Origin: Bradyrhizobium stylosanthis | GTDB taxonomy: Bacteria > Pseudomonadota > Alphaproteobacteria > Rhizobiales > Xanthobacteraceae | Assembly: GCF_001641335.1 (NCBI RefSeq) | Contig: NZ_LVEM01000002.1 | Location: 301,755-365,754, forward strand | Length of the DNA stretch: 64,000 bases | Direction: 5' to 3' | In this document: positions 1-9,445 of the stretch, piece after piece | Layout: every line of letters begins with the position of its first letter | Numbering within the stretch: position 1 is the first letter of the stretch | The notes under the pieces: model-generated | The model's input: the letters and a program-made list of their open reading frames with translations, nothing else | Told to the model about the DNA's origin: nothing | Databases searched by the model: none | Made by a program: the position numbers and the translations under genes

Positions 1-735
1 GAACGGATTCGAATTGTTGAAGTTCACCACCGCGGTGCCGGCGTTCAGGCTGGCGCTGAGATCGACGCCGAGCTGCTTGACGATGTCGCGGCGCACTTCG
101 CCGACGACGACCTTGAGCATGACCTGGTCGCGGCCGCGCACGACGATGTTGTTGACCACCTTGTCGGAGCCGCCGACCAGCTTTGCGGCGACGTCGCCGG
201 CCTGCTGGGCCTCGACCGGGCTCGAGACCGAACCGGTCAGCATCACGCTGTCGCCGACGCCTTCGATCTGCACGCCCGGCAGGGACTGGCGCAGCGCCGT
301 ACGCATGCCGTTGAGGTCGCGCTTCACCGCGATGTCATAGGCGGCGACCTGCTGGCCGTCGGCGGTGAAGAACACGACGTTGGTCTGGCCGACCGTGCCG
401 CCGATGATGTAGGCGCGCTGGGCCGAGCGGATCACCGCATTGGCGATCTTGGGATCGGCCACCAGCACGTCCTTGACCTCGCGCGGCAGGTCGATGACGA
501 CCGACTTGCCGACGCCGAGCGAGAGAAAACGTGTCTTCGCCGGCGCGATCGACCCGACCGACGTCAGGCCGAGATCCGGCACCTGCAGCGGCGCCTGGTC
601 GCCGACCGGCGCTTCCGCGGCGCTGACCAGCCCGGGCGCTGCGAGCAGCCCCAGGATCAGCATCGCCCCCGTCCAGAACGTGCATGCGCTGTTCCCCCGA
701 ATGCGCAGGCCCGTCCGATCATCCCCGTAGTTCAT
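1..735 (-). CDS. cpaC: Tad/Flp pilus secretin CpaC (RcpA), N-terminal part; gene runs off the left edge
   Basis: The reading frame starts with ATG at 735-733 and stays open to base 1, giving the first 245 residues of a longer protein. Residues 1-39 form a signal peptide with a hydrophobic stretch around 23-36 and an Ala-X-Ala-like cut site. The next part (about 60-130, with SIAPAKTRFLSLGVGKSVVI and DLPREVKDVLVADP) is the pilus/secretin N-domain, followed by a BON-like segment (about 145-205) and the beginning of the secretin region. CpaC forms the outer-membrane pore of the Flp/Tad pilus. It lies 10 bases downstream of cpaB on the same strand, the usual cpaB-cpaC order, so both belong to one operon. 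The secretin ring domain itself is outside the window. Confidence 0.9.
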   Translation of the reverse strand, partial: MNYGDDRTGLRIRGNSACTFWTGAMLILGLLAAPGLVSAAEAPVGDQAPLQVPDLGLTSVGSIAPAKTRFLSLGVGKSVVIDLPREVKDVLVADPKIANAVIRSAQRAYIIGGTVGQTNVVFFTADGQQVAAYDIAVKRDLNGMRTALRQSLPGVQIEGVGDSVMLTGSVSSPVEAQQAGDVAAKLVGGSDKVVNNIVVRGRDQVMLKVVVGEVRRDIVKQLGVDLSASLNAGTAVVNFNNSNPF

Positions 736-745
736 CCTAACCCCA

Positions 746-1561
746 TCACTTCTGTGACGTCAGTTGCCGCGCCTGCACGCCGTAACGGATCACGTTGACC
801 CCGCCACCGGACCGCTTGGCTGCGAGGTCCTCGGCGGTGAGTTCTGTTGCATTGACATCGACGATGCTGCGCAGCGCGAGCTGCAGCGTGCCACCCTGGC
901 GCGCGGCCGACAGCGTGGCGACCTGGTCGGGCTTCAGCTCGAGCGTGACGGTCTTGCCGAGCACAGCGTTCTGGCCGTCCTTTTCCTTCGGCGCCTGGTC
1001 GATCGCGAGCACGCGGATATTGGTCAGGATGACCTCGGACAGGATGAGGTCGTTGCCCGCGAGCGCGCCGTTGGCGTCGGGATTCTTCAGGCGGCGCGTC
1101 AGCACGATGTCGACGCGGTCGTTCGGCAGGATGAAGCCGCCGGCGCCTGTCTCGGCTGAAATCTCGGTGGAGACGGCGCGCATGCCGGACGGCAGGATCG
1201 CGGCCATGAAGCCGGAGCCTTCGGCGCGCACCAGCTTCTGCTCGCGGATCGGCTCGCCCTGCATCAAGGGCACGCGTGCGATCGCGCCGGCGATCTGGTT
1301 CTGGGCGTCGGGCCTGGCATCGCGGCGGATGAAGGCGTTGCTCGCGGTCGCCGCCGGCCAGGACTGCCATTGCAGATCGTCAGGCTTCACGGCCTGGCCG
1401 AGCTGGATGTCGTTCTTCGCGATCAGAACCTCGACCGTCGGCAGCTTTTCGGCGACGGGATGGACGGGCGCGGGCGCATTCTGATAGCCGCTCGCCAGAT
1501 ACGCGGCGACGCCGCCGGCGCCCAGCGCGATGACGAGAACGACAATGCGTGCGGTGTTCAT
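746..1561 (-). CDS. cpaB: Flp pilus assembly protein CpaB (RcpC)
   Basis: This 271-residue protein has an N-terminal membrane anchor (about residues 5-24) and then an SAF-like domain (about 45-110, containing VEVLIAKNDIQLGQAVKPDD), followed by the RcpC/CpaB domain with SGMRAVSTEISAETGAGGFI and LPNDRVDIVLTRRL. CpaB is a periplasmic component of the Tad pilus machine that sits with the CpaC secretin. Its stop codon is 10 bases before the cpaC start, and both read leftward. The size fits the family. Other cpa genes would lie beyond the left edge; none lies upstream of cpaB here, so a promoter is expected just above 1561. Confidence 0.92.
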   Translation of the reverse strand: MNTARIVVLVIALGAGGVAAYLASGYQNAPAPVHPVAEKLPTVEVLIAKNDIQLGQAVKPDDLQWQSWPAATASNAFIRRDARPDAQNQIAGAIARVPLMQGEPIREQKLVRAEGSGFMAAILPSGMRAVSTEISAETGAGGFILPNDRVDIVLTRRLKNPDANGALAGNDLILSEVILTNIRVLAIDQAPKEKDGQNAVLGKTVTLELKPDQVATLSAARQGGTLQLALRSIVDVNATELTAEDLAAKRSGGGVNVIRYGVQARQLTSQK

Positions 1562-2028
1562 ACACTTCTACTCTTACGCGGGGCACTCGAACCGCACCTG
1601 GCGGGTTCCCCCGTGTCGATGAGTAGGGAGTAAAAGTATAAGGGTTGTTGCGAGCCCGAACGTGATGGCCAGTGATGCTGCCAGTTTTGAGCAGATGGTG
1701 AACGTCGCGTTATCCGGTCGGCCAGTGGCCCCGTAGTTTCACGCGTGTGCGCTCCCGCGTTCGAACGAGGCGCGGGGCGTCATGGTGAACGGGTGGTTAG
1801 TGACTCGTATGTCGGGAGCTGCGTGCTCGCGGTCGTGAGATGGAAGCAGTGCGCCACATCACCAGTGTCGTCCCGGCGAAGGCCGGGACCCATACCGCGA
1901 GGTGCTTCGAGTATGACGGTAATAGAACCGGCCGACCAATCTTCGCAAAACCACGGACTGTGGTTATGGGTCCCGGCCTTCGCCGGGACGACGTTGGAGG
2001 CGCAGTTGTGCGCAATGCACTGCTGGAC
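1562..2028. other. Intergenic region upstream of cpaB
   Basis: No convincing gene is present in these 467 bases. The part next to cpaB should contain the pilus operon promoter, but no strong -35/-10 pair stands out. The part nearer 2028 holds a palindromic repeat (1867-1992), listed separately. Confidence 0.6.
1867..1992. repeat. Intergenic palindromic repeat, family A, copy 1
   Basis: The outer arms are near-perfect inverted repeats (GTCGTCCCGGCGAAGGCCGG at the left, its complement at the right), separated by a less conserved core that ends in TGTGGTTATGGGTCCCGG. Two further copies lie at 4101-4227 and 13733-13853. All are intergenic and about the same length. It resembles the small palindromic elements scattered in rhizobial genomes; the family name is not known to me. 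Confidence 0.85.
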
Positions 2029-2385
2029 TTACTGGCAGGGATACCGCCGGCCGTCCTTTGCCGCGTACGTGTTCGATGCCGGATCGTAGGAGCGGTAACG
2101 CTGGGCGCACGACGCCGCGTGCTGCTGGGCGGCCGCCGCTTCCTGCTGCGCGGCGGCGGTCGCGGCACCGGCCGCGATGGCGCCGCCGATGAGGCCGCCG
2201 ACCAGTCCGCCGACACCGGCGCCGTTGTCATAGCACGGTCCGTAACGGCACCAGACTTTCTCGGTCAGCGCCGGGACCTCACCCGCGGCACGCGCGATGC
2301 TCTGCAATGGAGCGGCGTTCGCGGTGGCCGGGAGCATTGCGGCGGCGGTCATCAAGACAAGCTTCAAGACATGATCGATGCGCAT
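2029..2385 (-). CDS. BA14K-like small secreted protein
   Basis: The 118-residue product begins at ATG 2385-2383, with AGGAAA just upstream as ribosome binding site; a longer frame upstream lacks one. It has a signal peptide (about residues 1-24, ending ATANA), a glycine-zipper stretch (GGLVGGLIGGAIAAG) that may insert in or lie on a membrane, an alanine/glutamine-rich stretch, and a C-terminal motif CAQRYRSYDPASNTY ending in RRYPC. That last motif is typical of the BA14K family of rhizobia and Brucella, small exported immunoreactive or lectin-like proteins. The gene follows the unknown secreted protein at 2426-2836 by 40 bases, so they may share a transcript. Confidence 0.7.
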   Translation of the reverse strand: MRIDHVLKLVLMTAAAMLPATANAAPLQSIARAAGEVPALTEKVWCRYGPCYDNGAGVGGLVGGLIGGAIAAGAATAAAQQEAAAAQQHAASCAQRYRSYDPASNTYAAKDGRRYPCQ

Positions 2386-2425
2386 TGGATTTCCTGTTTC
2401 GCTTGCAACTTCACGGATGGCCGCG

Positions 2426-2836
2426 CTACCGGCCGGCCGCATCCACGACGCGGCAGAGATTGGCGGTGATGCCCGGCGCCACCTGGCCCGGCGGCATGAT
2501 GAAGACCGCATCGACGCGGCTGCCCCTGCCCTCCTTGCGAACGACGACGCGCAACGTCTGCGGCCGTCCGGACCCGGTGGTCTCCTGCTGCGTGGTCAGT
2601 GTGCCCAGCGCCTTGTCCACGTTCACGTCGACAAAGCCCTCCGCCAGCACGGCGCGGGAGACTTTGTCGAGAGCGGCAGCGGGATTGGCGGACGGGAAGA
2701 TCATCCAGACCTTGTGGGTCGTGCCCGTCACCAGGGGAACGCCGCTCATCTGATAGTGATCTGCACAGCTCTCGGCCCGCGCCGGCATCGACGAAAGGGC
2801 CATGAGCGCGAGCGCGCAAATTGTTCTTGTCAGCAT
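2426..2836 (-). CDS. Secreted hypothetical protein
   Basis: The 136-residue product starts at MLTRTICALALMALSSMPARA, a clear signal peptide with a cut after about residue 21; the frame is open further upstream but that extension lacks signal features. The mature part contains a pattern of alternating hydrophobic residues (GFVDVNVDKALGTLTTQQ, TLRVVVRKEGRGSRVDAVFI) and two cysteines, and ends with VVDAAGR. I do not recognise the family; the fold looks like a small alpha/beta periplasmic domain. It precedes the BA14K-like gene in the same direction. Confidence 0.65.
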   Translation of the reverse strand: MLTRTICALALMALSSMPARAESCADHYQMSGVPLVTGTTHKVWMIFPSANPAAALDKVSRAVLAEGFVDVNVDKALGTLTTQQETTGSGRPQTLRVVVRKEGRGSRVDAVFIMPPGQVAPGITANLCRVVDAAGR

Positions 2837-3038
2837 GCTTTCAATACCTGTTTGACGCAGTCGCGGGGATTTAGGCCAACCGCGCCGCAAGTCCATGCAC
2901 GCCGTCGCATTCGGGATGGAGGCGTTCGCAATCCGGCCGGACTGCCGCCGCGCGCCTGCGCGATGTGGATGTTTGGTGCGGCAATCGGATATCGGGCGCG
3001 GGCGCCGGGCCTGAATTCACCCAAATTGTGCTAGCCTG

Positions 3039-4082
3039 ATGATGCATCTACCGCACGAACGGACGCCCCGAACGATGGACACCATGGTCGAAGACATAAT
3101 CGCCGCGCCGCCCGCACGATCGGGGTCGTCGTTTCAGGATCTGCTCGACATGCTCCGGCCGCATGGGATCAACGCGCAATCGGCGCCGAAGCCTGACGGA
3201 TCGTTTCGCTGGCATGCGGACGTTGCGGTCGGCGCCGGCATGGATGTGGTGCGGGCGGAGCTGTCCGCAGGCTGGGACTGGCGCTATGCGTATGGCGGTT
3301 CGTCGGGCGAGCTCGCGATCAGCGTGCTGAATGCCGGCAAGGCCGAGATCGTCATTGCAGGAAAGAGCGTACAGCGAACCTCATCCGACGTGGCGATCGT
3401 GTCGCTTCCGAATCTGCGGCAGCAGAGCGTCGAAGCGGTGGATGGACGATATTCGAGCGTCACGCTGACATTGCATACGGATGTGGTGACCAGGGCCCTG
3501 TCCGCGACGTTCGGAAACGCGGCGCTGGAAGATCTGGATCTGACGCCGAAGCTCGATGTGTCGAGCAGTGCCGGGCAGCTCCTGTGTCAGCTCATTCGTG
3601 CCAGTACCGCCGGCCTGCACGACGGAATCCTGGCGCGCTCGCCGAAAGCCAGCGCGCTGCTCTCGGAAGCCGCGATGCAGCTGATCCTCGAGAATGTTCC
3701 GCACCGGCTGACCGACCGCTTGAGCCGCCATCCCATGGATGCGCCGCCTCGCCATGTCAGGCGGGCGGTCGAGTATATGCGGGCCAATCTTCATCTGCCG
3801 CTGACGATCGCCGATATCGCCGGCAATGCCGGGATCAGCAGCCGGTTGCTGCAATCGGGCTTTCGCAGGATCCACGGGACGACGCCCGTCGCCTATCTCA
3901 GGAAAATCCGGCTCGAGGCGATCCACGACGAGCTGTCGCGCCCGGAGAATCTGCTTCCGGTCAGCGAGGTCGCGCTGAAGTGGGGCTTTACCCATATGGG
4001 CCGGTTTGCGGCGTCGTACCGCTCGGCATTCGGCCTGTATCCGTCAGAGACGGTCCGGCGCGCGCGGGGCTTTTGCGGCTGA
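3039..4082 (+). CDS. AraC-family transcriptional regulator
   Basis: The 347-residue protein carries a C-terminal double helix-turn-helix of AraC type (about residues 240-345), with LTIADIAGNAGISSRLLQSG for the first and PVSEVALKWGFTHMGRFAAS for the second, the latter followed by the usual F-x-x-x-Y-P motif (FGLYPSE). The N-terminal two thirds form a sensor domain of the type found in AraC regulators with a cupin-like ligand domain; the ligand is unknown. An internal ATG at 3075 is an alternative start. The gene stands alone, divergent from the small secreted proteins and convergent with gshB. Confidence 0.88.
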   Translation: MMHLPHERTPRTMDTMVEDIIAAPPARSGSSFQDLLDMLRPHGINAQSAPKPDGSFRWHADVAVGAGMDVVRAELSAGWDWRYAYGGSSGELAISVLNAGKAEIVIAGKSVQRTSSDVAIVSLPNLRQQSVEAVDGRYSSVTLTLHTDVVTRALSATFGNAALEDLDLTPKLDVSSSAGQLLCQLIRASTAGLHDGILARSPKASALLSEAAMQLILENVPHRLTDRLSRHPMDAPPRHVRRAVEYMRANLHLPLTIADIAGNAGISSRLLQSGFRRIHGTTPVAYLRKIRLEAIHDELSRPENLLPVSEVALKWGFTHMGRFAASYRSAFGLYPSETVRRARGFCG

Positions 4083-4100
4083 ACGAACAGTCTCAACGGC

Positions 4101-4227
4101 GTCGTCCCGGCGGAGGCCGGGACCCATACCGCGAGATCTCTCGATTGCGGGCTGTAGAATTGCCGCGCGACCAGTCTTCGTCAAACCGCGGCCTGTGGTT
4201 ATGGGTCCCGGCTTTCGCCGGGACGAC
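4101..4227. repeat. Intergenic palindromic repeat, family A, copy 2
   Basis: This copy has the same inverted outer arms as copy 1 (GTCGTCCCGGCGGAGGCCGG left, complement right) and the same inner TGTGGTTATGGGTCCCGG segment. It fills the gap between the convergent AraC gene and gshB, where a long hairpin could also act as a bidirectional terminator. Confidence 0.85.
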
Positions 4228-4244
4228 GGAGAGAGTAGCGCGCC

Positions 4245-5189
4245 CTACTTCTTCCGCTTCTGCTCGATCACGTCCCAGACCTTCGCCGCGACGTCAGGGC
4301 CGCCGAGCCGCGCGATGGCGCGGATGCCCGTGGGCGAGGTCACGTTGATCTCGGTGAGATTGCCGTTGATGACGTCGATGCCGACGAACAGCAGGCCGCG
4401 CTCGCGCAGCGCCGGGCCGACGGTGGCGCAGATCTCGCGCTCGCGCGGGGTGAGCTCGGTCTCCTGCGCCGCGCCGCCACGGACCATGTTGGAGCGCAGG
4501 TCGTCGGCGGCCGGCACGCGGTTCACCGCGCCGGCGAACTCGCCATTGACGAGGATGATGCGCTTGTCGCCGTGCTTCACCTCGGGAATGAACTGCTGGA
4601 TCACCCACGGCTCCCTGAACGTCACCGAGAACATGTCGAACAGCGAGCCGAAATTCATGTCCTGCGGCATGACGCGGAACACCGCCGCGCCGCCATGGCC
4701 GTGCAGTGGCTTCATCACGACGGCGCCGTGCTTGTCGCGGAAGGCGTTGATCTCGTCGAGGTCGCGCGAGATCAGCGTCGGCGGCATCAGCTGCGGGAAG
4801 TTCATCACGAACAGCTTTTCCGGCGCGTTGCGCACCGAGGCGGGGTCGTTGACCACCAGCGTCTTCGGATGGATGCGCTCCAGGAGGTGCGTCGAGGTGA
4901 TGTAGGCGAGGTCGAACGGCGGGTCCTGGCGCAGCAGCACCACGTCGAAATCGTTGAGCGCCTCGCGCCGGGGCTCGCCCAGCGTGAAATGATCGCCGGG
5001 CTCGTCGCGCACCGTGAGGAGCTGGACCGGGGCCACGATCTCCTCGCCGACCATCGAGAGCTTGTCGGGCGTATAATAGGACAGGCCATGGCCGCGCTTC
5101 TGCGCCTCCAGCAGCAGCGCGAAGGTGGAATCGCCCTTGATGTTGATGCGGGCGATGGGGTCCATCTGGACGGCGACGTTCAGTTTCAT
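4245..5189 (-). CDS. gshB: Glutathione synthetase
   Basis: The product (314 residues from ATG 5189) starts [20 protein letters not shown], the characteristic GshB N-terminus, and contains the ATP-grasp region with [15 protein letters not shown], then [18 protein letters not shown] and a C-terminal [19 protein letters not shown] that carries the metal-binding Asp/Glu/Asn residues. It joins glycine to gamma-glutamylcysteine in the cytosol. The longer frame upstream of 5189 overlaps yraN and is not used. It follows yraN by 10 bases, so rsmI-yraN-gshB looks like one operon. Confidence 0.96.
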   Translation of the reverse strand: MKLNVAVQMDPIARINIKGDSTFALLLEAQKRGHGLSYYTPDKLSMVGEEIVAPVQLLTVRDEPGDHFTLGEPRREALNDFDVVLLRQDPPFDLAYITSTHLLERIHPKTLVVNDPASVRNAPEKLFVMNFPQLMPPTLISRDLDEINAFRDKHGAVVMKPLHGHGGAAVFRVMPQDMNFGSLFDMFSVTFREPWVIQQFIPEVKHGDKRIILVNGEFAGAVNRVPAADDLRSNMVRGGAAQETELTPREREICATVGPALRERGLLFVGIDVINGNLTEINVTSPTGIRAIARLGGPDVAAKVWDVIEQKRKK

Positions 5190-5199
5190 GGTCTGCCTT

Positions 5200-5601
5200 T
5201 CAGGTCGAGGCGTCGAATGCCGCCAACACATGGCGCGGAAGTGAGCGCGGCGCAATCAGCATGGCGTCGAATCGCAATTCGAATTCGGCATGCTCGGGAT
5301 GCGCCACGAGCCAGCCTTGGGCGGCGTCGATGATGCGCTGCTGCTGGCGCGGCGTCACCGCATAGGCCGCATCGTCGAGACTGGCACGCGCCTTGACCTC
5401 GACGAAGGCGATGAGGTTGCGGCGGCGCGCCACCAGGTCGATCTCGCCATGCGGCGTGCGGAAGCGCTTGGCGAGGATGCGATAGCCCTTGGCCATGAGA
5501 AAGGCCGCGGCGCGGCTCTCTGCCGAGATACCGGTGCGGAACGCGGCGACGCGCTCGGGCGAGGCGACCTTCGGTTCCGCAGGGGTCTCAGTCTTCGCCA
5601 T
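5200..5601 (-). CDS. yraN: YraN family (UPF0102) nuclease-fold protein
   Basis: The 133-residue protein, starting [10 protein letters not shown] at 5601, shows the UPF0102 core: [20 protein letters not shown], then [20 protein letters not shown], which is the E-x-D...E-V-K signature of the restriction-endonuclease-like fold. The role is not established; the family is usually found beside rsmI, as here. Its start overlaps the end of rsmI by 14 bases, implying translational coupling. Confidence 0.93.
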   Translation of the reverse strand: MAKTETPAEPKVASPERVAAFRTGISAESRAAAFLMAKGYRILAKRFRTPHGEIDLVARRRNLIAFVEVKARASLDDAAYAVTPRQQQRIIDAAQGWLVAHPEHAEFELRFDAMLIAPRSLPRHVLAAFDAST

Positions 5602-6538
5602 CGCCGCCCCGCGAGTCTTTTGCGAGCTCGAGCGCGCGGGCATAGACCTCGCGGCGCGGCCGGCCCGAGAGCGCGACCGCATGCGCCACGGCGTCCTTGA
5701 CGCTGTGCGCGGCAAGCTGGTCGCGCAGGAGATCGTCGAGCGCATCCGACGTCAGCACCTCCGCATCGGCCGCCGGCGGCGCGATCACCAGCACGAATTC
5801 GCCGCGCGTCTCCAGCCCGTCGGCGTCGCGCGCCAGCTCTGAAAGCGTCGCGCGCGATATCTCCTCGTGCAGTTTCGTGAGTTCGCGGCAGATCGCGGCC
5901 TCGCGCGTCCCCATGATCTCGGCAAGCTCCGCCAGCGTATCCTGCACGCGGTTGCCGGATTCGAACATCACCAGCGTGGCATCGATACGAGCGAGCTCGG
6001 CCAAACGCGATTTTCGCGCGGCGGATTTGGCCGGCAAAAAGCCTTCGAAGAAGAAACGGTCGGTCGGCAATGCCGCGACCGACAGCGCCGCCAGCACCGA
6101 GGAGGGACCGGGCAGCGCGTAGACGGCATGGCCGGCGGCGCAGACCTCGCGCACCAGCTTGTATCCAGGGTCGGAGATCAGCGGCGTGCCGGCGTCCGAG
6201 ACCAGCGCGACCGAACCACCTGCCGCCAGCGCCTCCAGGATTTTCGGGCGCGCGGCCTCGGCGTTGTGTTCGTGATATTGCCTGAGCTGGGCCGAGATGT
6301 CGTAGCGCTCGGTCAGGCGGCGCGTGATGCGGGTGTCCTCGCAAGCGATGACATCGACCCCGGCGAGCGTCTGCAGGGCCCGCAGGGTGATGTCGCCGAG
6401 ATTGCCGATGGGGGTCGCGACCAGATGCAGGCCCGGCGCCGCCTTCGGGGCCGGGAGCCGATGGGCATCGATGGAGAAGCCGCGCGGGGCGGCGTCTGGG
6501 CCTTCAGGCGTATTTATCGGGGCCGGCTTTGCGCGCAT
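5588..6538 (-). CDS. rsmI: 16S rRNA 2'-O-ribose C1402 methyltransferase RsmI
   Basis: The 316-residue protein carries [17 protein letters not shown] (about 39-55) and [14 protein letters not shown] (about 114-127), the two signature loops of the tetrapyrrole-methylase fold of RsmI. It methylates C1402 of 16S rRNA together with RsmH. An N-terminal extension of about 35 residues before the domain is common in this group. It is first in the rsmI-yraN-gshB operon, and the divergent lipoprotein gene shares its upstream region. Confidence 0.95.
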   Translation of the reverse strand: MRAKPAPINTPEGPDAAPRGFSIDAHRLPAPKAAPGLHLVATPIGNLGDITLRALQTLAGVDVIACEDTRITRRLTERYDISAQLRQYHEHNAEAARPKILEALAAGGSVALVSDAGTPLISDPGYKLVREVCAAGHAVYALPGPSSVLAALSVAALPTDRFFFEGFLPAKSAARKSRLAELARIDATLVMFESGNRVQDTLAELAEIMGTREAAICRELTKLHEEISRATLSELARDADGLETRGEFVLVIAPPAADAEVLTSDALDDLLRDQLAAHSVKDAVAHAVALSGRPRREVYARALELAKDSRGGDGED

Positions 6539-6877
6539 AATGAAGCCAACTTAGGCACGATCCGCAGGGCTGGGAACAGCCCCTGGAAAAGATCGCGCCG
6601 AGGTGAGGGGTGAGGAACGGACGGGAATGTGATCGATCCGGGATCACGTCACGAGGGAGTGTGGGCCCTCGCGCCATATTCGCGACGGAAACACCGCCTT
6701 GATGCTGTGTGAGGAGCGGCGAAGAGCTGGCCAGGACGGGAACGCAGCCGTGTTAAGTGGTTATTATCCTTTTGTTTTGGTTAACTATTTGCCGACAATA
6801 TGCCTGAATCCGCGGCTTGTGTCGCGGCCAAGAATGTTGTGACCGGCTGGCGATCGCTGGTCAGAAGAGAAGTTGCC
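6539..6877. promoter_or_regulatory. Divergent intergenic region between rsmI and the lipoprotein gene
   Basis: These 339 bases lie between two divergent genes and must contain both promoters. An A/T-rich patch around 6761-6800 (with TTATTATCCTTTTGTTTTGG) stands out and is a plausible promoter for the rightward gene. No other structure was seen. Confidence 0.4.
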
Positions 6878-8113
6878 ATGCTGGGCCCGAGTGATCCGAA
6901 ATCTCCTGTTCAGGGCCGCCTGCCGTCAGGGGCAACCCGACGGAGCGCGCTCGGACTGTTGCTCGGTGCGCCCCTGTTGTCGGCCTGCGCCGGCGTGCAG
7001 CAGAGCCTCAGCCAGTTCTCCAACCCGTTCTCCAGCTCCTCCGCGCCGCCGGCCCAGCCGGCCGGTCCGCCGCAACAGGCGACGACCGCCGGCACCGGCG
7101 GGGTCAAGGTCGCCGTGATCCTGCCGCTCTCGGCCTCGGGCAACGCCGGCCTTGCCGCGCAATCGATGCGCAATGCCGCCGAGATGGCGCTGGCCGAGTT
7201 CCAGAATCCGAACATCCAGCTCCTGATCAAGGACGACAATGGCAGCCCGCAAGGCGCGCAAGCCGGTGCGCAGCAGGCGGTGGACGAAGGCGCCGAGATC
7301 ATCCTGGGGCCGCTGTTCGCGCAGTCGGTGCCGGCGGTGGCTCAGGTCGCACGCACGCGAAACATATCGGTGATCGCGTTCTCGACCGATTCCAGCATCG
7401 CCGGCCGCGGCGTCTATCTGCTCTCGTTCCTGCCGGAGTCCGACGTCAACCGCATCGTCGAATATTCCGCCAGCATCGGAAAGCGCTCCTTCGCTGTGCT
7501 GGTACCCGACAATGCCTATGGCAATGTGGTCGAGGCCGCGGTGAAGGCGGCGGTGCCGCGGCGCGGCGGCCGCATCGTCGCGTTCGAGAAATACGGCGCC
7601 GATCGCGCCGCACCGGCGCGCACCGTGGCGCAGCAGCTCGGCAGCGCCGATGCGCTGTTCATCGCCGATGACGGCGATGCCGTGGTTCAAGTGGCGGACG
7701 CGATGACCGCGGCAGGCGCGAATCTGCGCAACATCCAGCTGCTCGGCACCGGCCTGTGGGACAATCCGCGCGTCTATGCGAGCCCGGCGCTGCAGGGCGG
7801 CCTCTACGCCGCGCCGGATCCGGCCGGCTTCCGCGCCTTCTCCGGCCGCTACCGCACCAAGTTCGGCGGCGAGCCGATCCGCACCGCAACGCTCGCCTAT
7901 GACGCGGTCGCCCTCGTCGCCGCGCTCGCGCGCACGCAAGGCACCACGCGCTTCTCGCCCGACGTGCTCACCAATCCTTCCGGCTTCGCCGGCATCGACG
8001 GCCTGTTCCGCTTCCGCGCGGACGGTACCAACGAACGTGGGCTCGCGGTGATGAAGGTGACGACCGGCGGCGGCGTCGCGGTCGCGGGCTCGCCGAAGAG
8101 TTTTGGGGCGTAG
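6878..8113 (+). CDS. Penicillin-binding protein activator (LpoA-like lipoprotein, periplasmic-binding fold)
   Basis: Starting at ATG 6878 (AGAAGAGAAG upstream as ribosome binding site), the 411-residue product has an N-terminal export signal with RRSALGLLL and the lipobox LLSAC (Cys37), so it should be a membrane lipoprotein; the twin arginine may also suggest Tat export. After a Ser/Pro/Gly-rich linker comes a type I periplasmic-binding domain (about 80-400) with KVAVILPLSASGNAGLAAQS and DEGAEIILGPLFAQSVPAVA, similar to branched-chain amino acid receptors and to the LpoA family. Whether it binds a ligand or activates a PBP cannot be told here. An upstream ATG at 6800 is in frame but less likely. 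Confidence 0.8.
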   Translation: MLGPSDPKSPVQGRLPSGATRRSALGLLLGAPLLSACAGVQQSLSQFSNPFSSSSAPPAQPAGPPQQATTAGTGGVKVAVILPLSASGNAGLAAQSMRNAAEMALAEFQNPNIQLLIKDDNGSPQGAQAGAQQAVDEGAEIILGPLFAQSVPAVAQVARTRNISVIAFSTDSSIAGRGVYLLSFLPESDVNRIVEYSASIGKRSFAVLVPDNAYGNVVEAAVKAAVPRRGGRIVAFEKYGADRAAPARTVAQQLGSADALFIADDGDAVVQVADAMTAAGANLRNIQLLGTGLWDNPRVYASPALQGGLYAAPDPAGFRAFSGRYRTKFGGEPIRTATLAYDAVALVAALARTQGTTRFSPDVLTNPSGFAGIDGLFRFRADGTNERGLAVMKVTTGGGVAVAGSPKSFGA

Positions 8114-8130
8114 TCCGGGACGACGGTGCT

Positions 8131-8221
8131 GTAGGGTGGGTTAGCCGAAGGCGTAACCCACCATGCTTCCGCACACACCGAACGAAGTTGGTGGGTTACG
8201 CCTTCGGCTAACCCACCCTAC
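8131..8221. repeat. Intergenic palindromic repeat, family B, copy 1
   Basis: GTAGGGTGGGTTAGCCGAAG is followed about 50 bases later by its reverse complement, ending ACCCACCCTAC, with a short unmatched centre. It lies between the convergent lipoprotein gene and hemW, so the stem may also end both transcripts. A related copy is at 22658-22748. Confidence 0.85.
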
Positions 8222-8230
8222 GGCATCTCG

Positions 8231-9445
8231 CTACGCCGCGAGATCCGCAACCACCGCATCGAGCACCGGGAAACCGCTGCTCGTTACGCGCAGGCGGCCC
8301 GTCGCATCCACCGTGATCGCGCCTTCTTCGCGCAGCAGCGTGATGCGCTTGGGATCGAGCGAGCGGCCGGAGAGCGCCTTGTAGCGCTCGGGGTCGATGC
8401 CCTCGGCCAAACGCAATCCCATCAGCAAGAATTCGTCGGCGCGCTCTTCGCTGTTGAGGAGATCGTCGGTGACGACGCCGTCGCCGTTGGTCTCGACCCG
8501 CATCAGCCAGGCTTCGGGACGCTTCTCGGTGGCGGTGGCATGGCGCACGCCGTCGATGTCGAGGCGGCCATGGGCACCCGGGCCGACGCCGGCATATTCC
8601 TCGCCACGCCAGTACACCAGATTGTGCCGGCACTCGGCGCCGCGCCGCGCGTGATTGGAGATCTCGTAGGCGGGCAGCCCAAGCTTGTCGCAGGTTTCCT
8701 GGGTGATGTCGTAGAGCGCGCGCGAGAGCGCTTCGTCCGGCGTCTTCAGCTTGCCGGCCTGGTGCAGGCCGAAGAACGGCGTGCCTTCCTCGATCGTCAA
8801 TTGATAGAGCGACAAATGCTCGGCCGCCTCATCGATGGCGTGCCGCAGCTCGTCGGCCCACATCGCCGGCGTCTGGTCGGGACGGGCGTAGATCAGGTCG
8901 AACGAATAGCGCTCGAACGAGCGGCGTGCGATGGCGACGGCATCGAGCGCCTCGCGCGCGCTGTGCATGCGGCCGAGTGCCTTCAGCGAGGCATCGTCCA
9001 GCGCCTGCACGCCGAGCGAAACACGATTTACGCCGGCGGCGCGATAGCCGGCAAAACGCGTGGCCTCGACGCTGGTCGGATTGGCTTCCAGCGTGACCTC
9101 GACGTCGCCAGCGACGGTCCAGTGCTTGCCGATGGCATCGAGCACCGCGCCGACGGTCGAAGGCTGCATCAGCGACGGCGTTCCGCCGCCGAGGAAGATC
9201 GAGGTGACCTCGCGGCCGCCCGCGCGCGCGGCGGTCGTTGCGATCTCGCGCGCGAAGGCGGAGGCGAAGCGCGCCTCGTCGATCGCGGCGTGGCGGACAT
9301 GGCTGTTGAAGTCGCAATAGGGGCACTTCGACAGGCAGAACGGCCAGTGCACGTAGACGCCGAAAGCTTCAGATTCTTTTGTTGACGCGTTTTCCTGGCG
9401 CGAACCGGTATCCACTTCGCTCGAAAACGCTCTATCGCGGCTCAA
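8231..9445 (-). CDS. hemW: HemW, radical SAM haem chaperone (coproporphyrinogen III oxidase-like)
   Basis: The 404-residue protein contains the radical-SAM cluster motif C-x3-C-x2-C in [14 protein letters not shown] (Cys37, 41, 44), then [12 protein letters not shown] and [20 protein letters not shown], as in HemW/HemN-like proteins. HemW is a haem-binding chaperone and not the oxidase; distinguishing them rests on the CPYCDFNSH form of the motif. Its start overlaps the end of rdgB by 14 bases; rph-rdgB-hemW form a leftward operon. Confidence 0.93.
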   Translation of the reverse strand: MSRDRAFSSEVDTGSRQENASTKESEAFGVYVHWPFCLSKCPYCDFNSHVRHAAIDEARFASAFAREIATTAARAGGREVTSIFLGGGTPSLMQPSTVGAVLDAIGKHWTVAGDVEVTLEANPTSVEATRFAGYRAAGVNRVSLGVQALDDASLKALGRMHSAREALDAVAIARRSFERYSFDLIYARPDQTPAMWADELRHAIDEAAEHLSLYQLTIEEGTPFFGLHQAGKLKTPDEALSRALYDITQETCDKLGLPAYEISNHARRGAECRHNLVYWRGEEYAGVGPGAHGRLDIDGVRHATATEKRPEAWLMRVETNGDGVVTDDLLNSEERADEFLLMGLRLAEGIDPERYKALSGRSLDPKRITLLREEGAITVDATGRLRVTSSGFPVLDAVVADLAA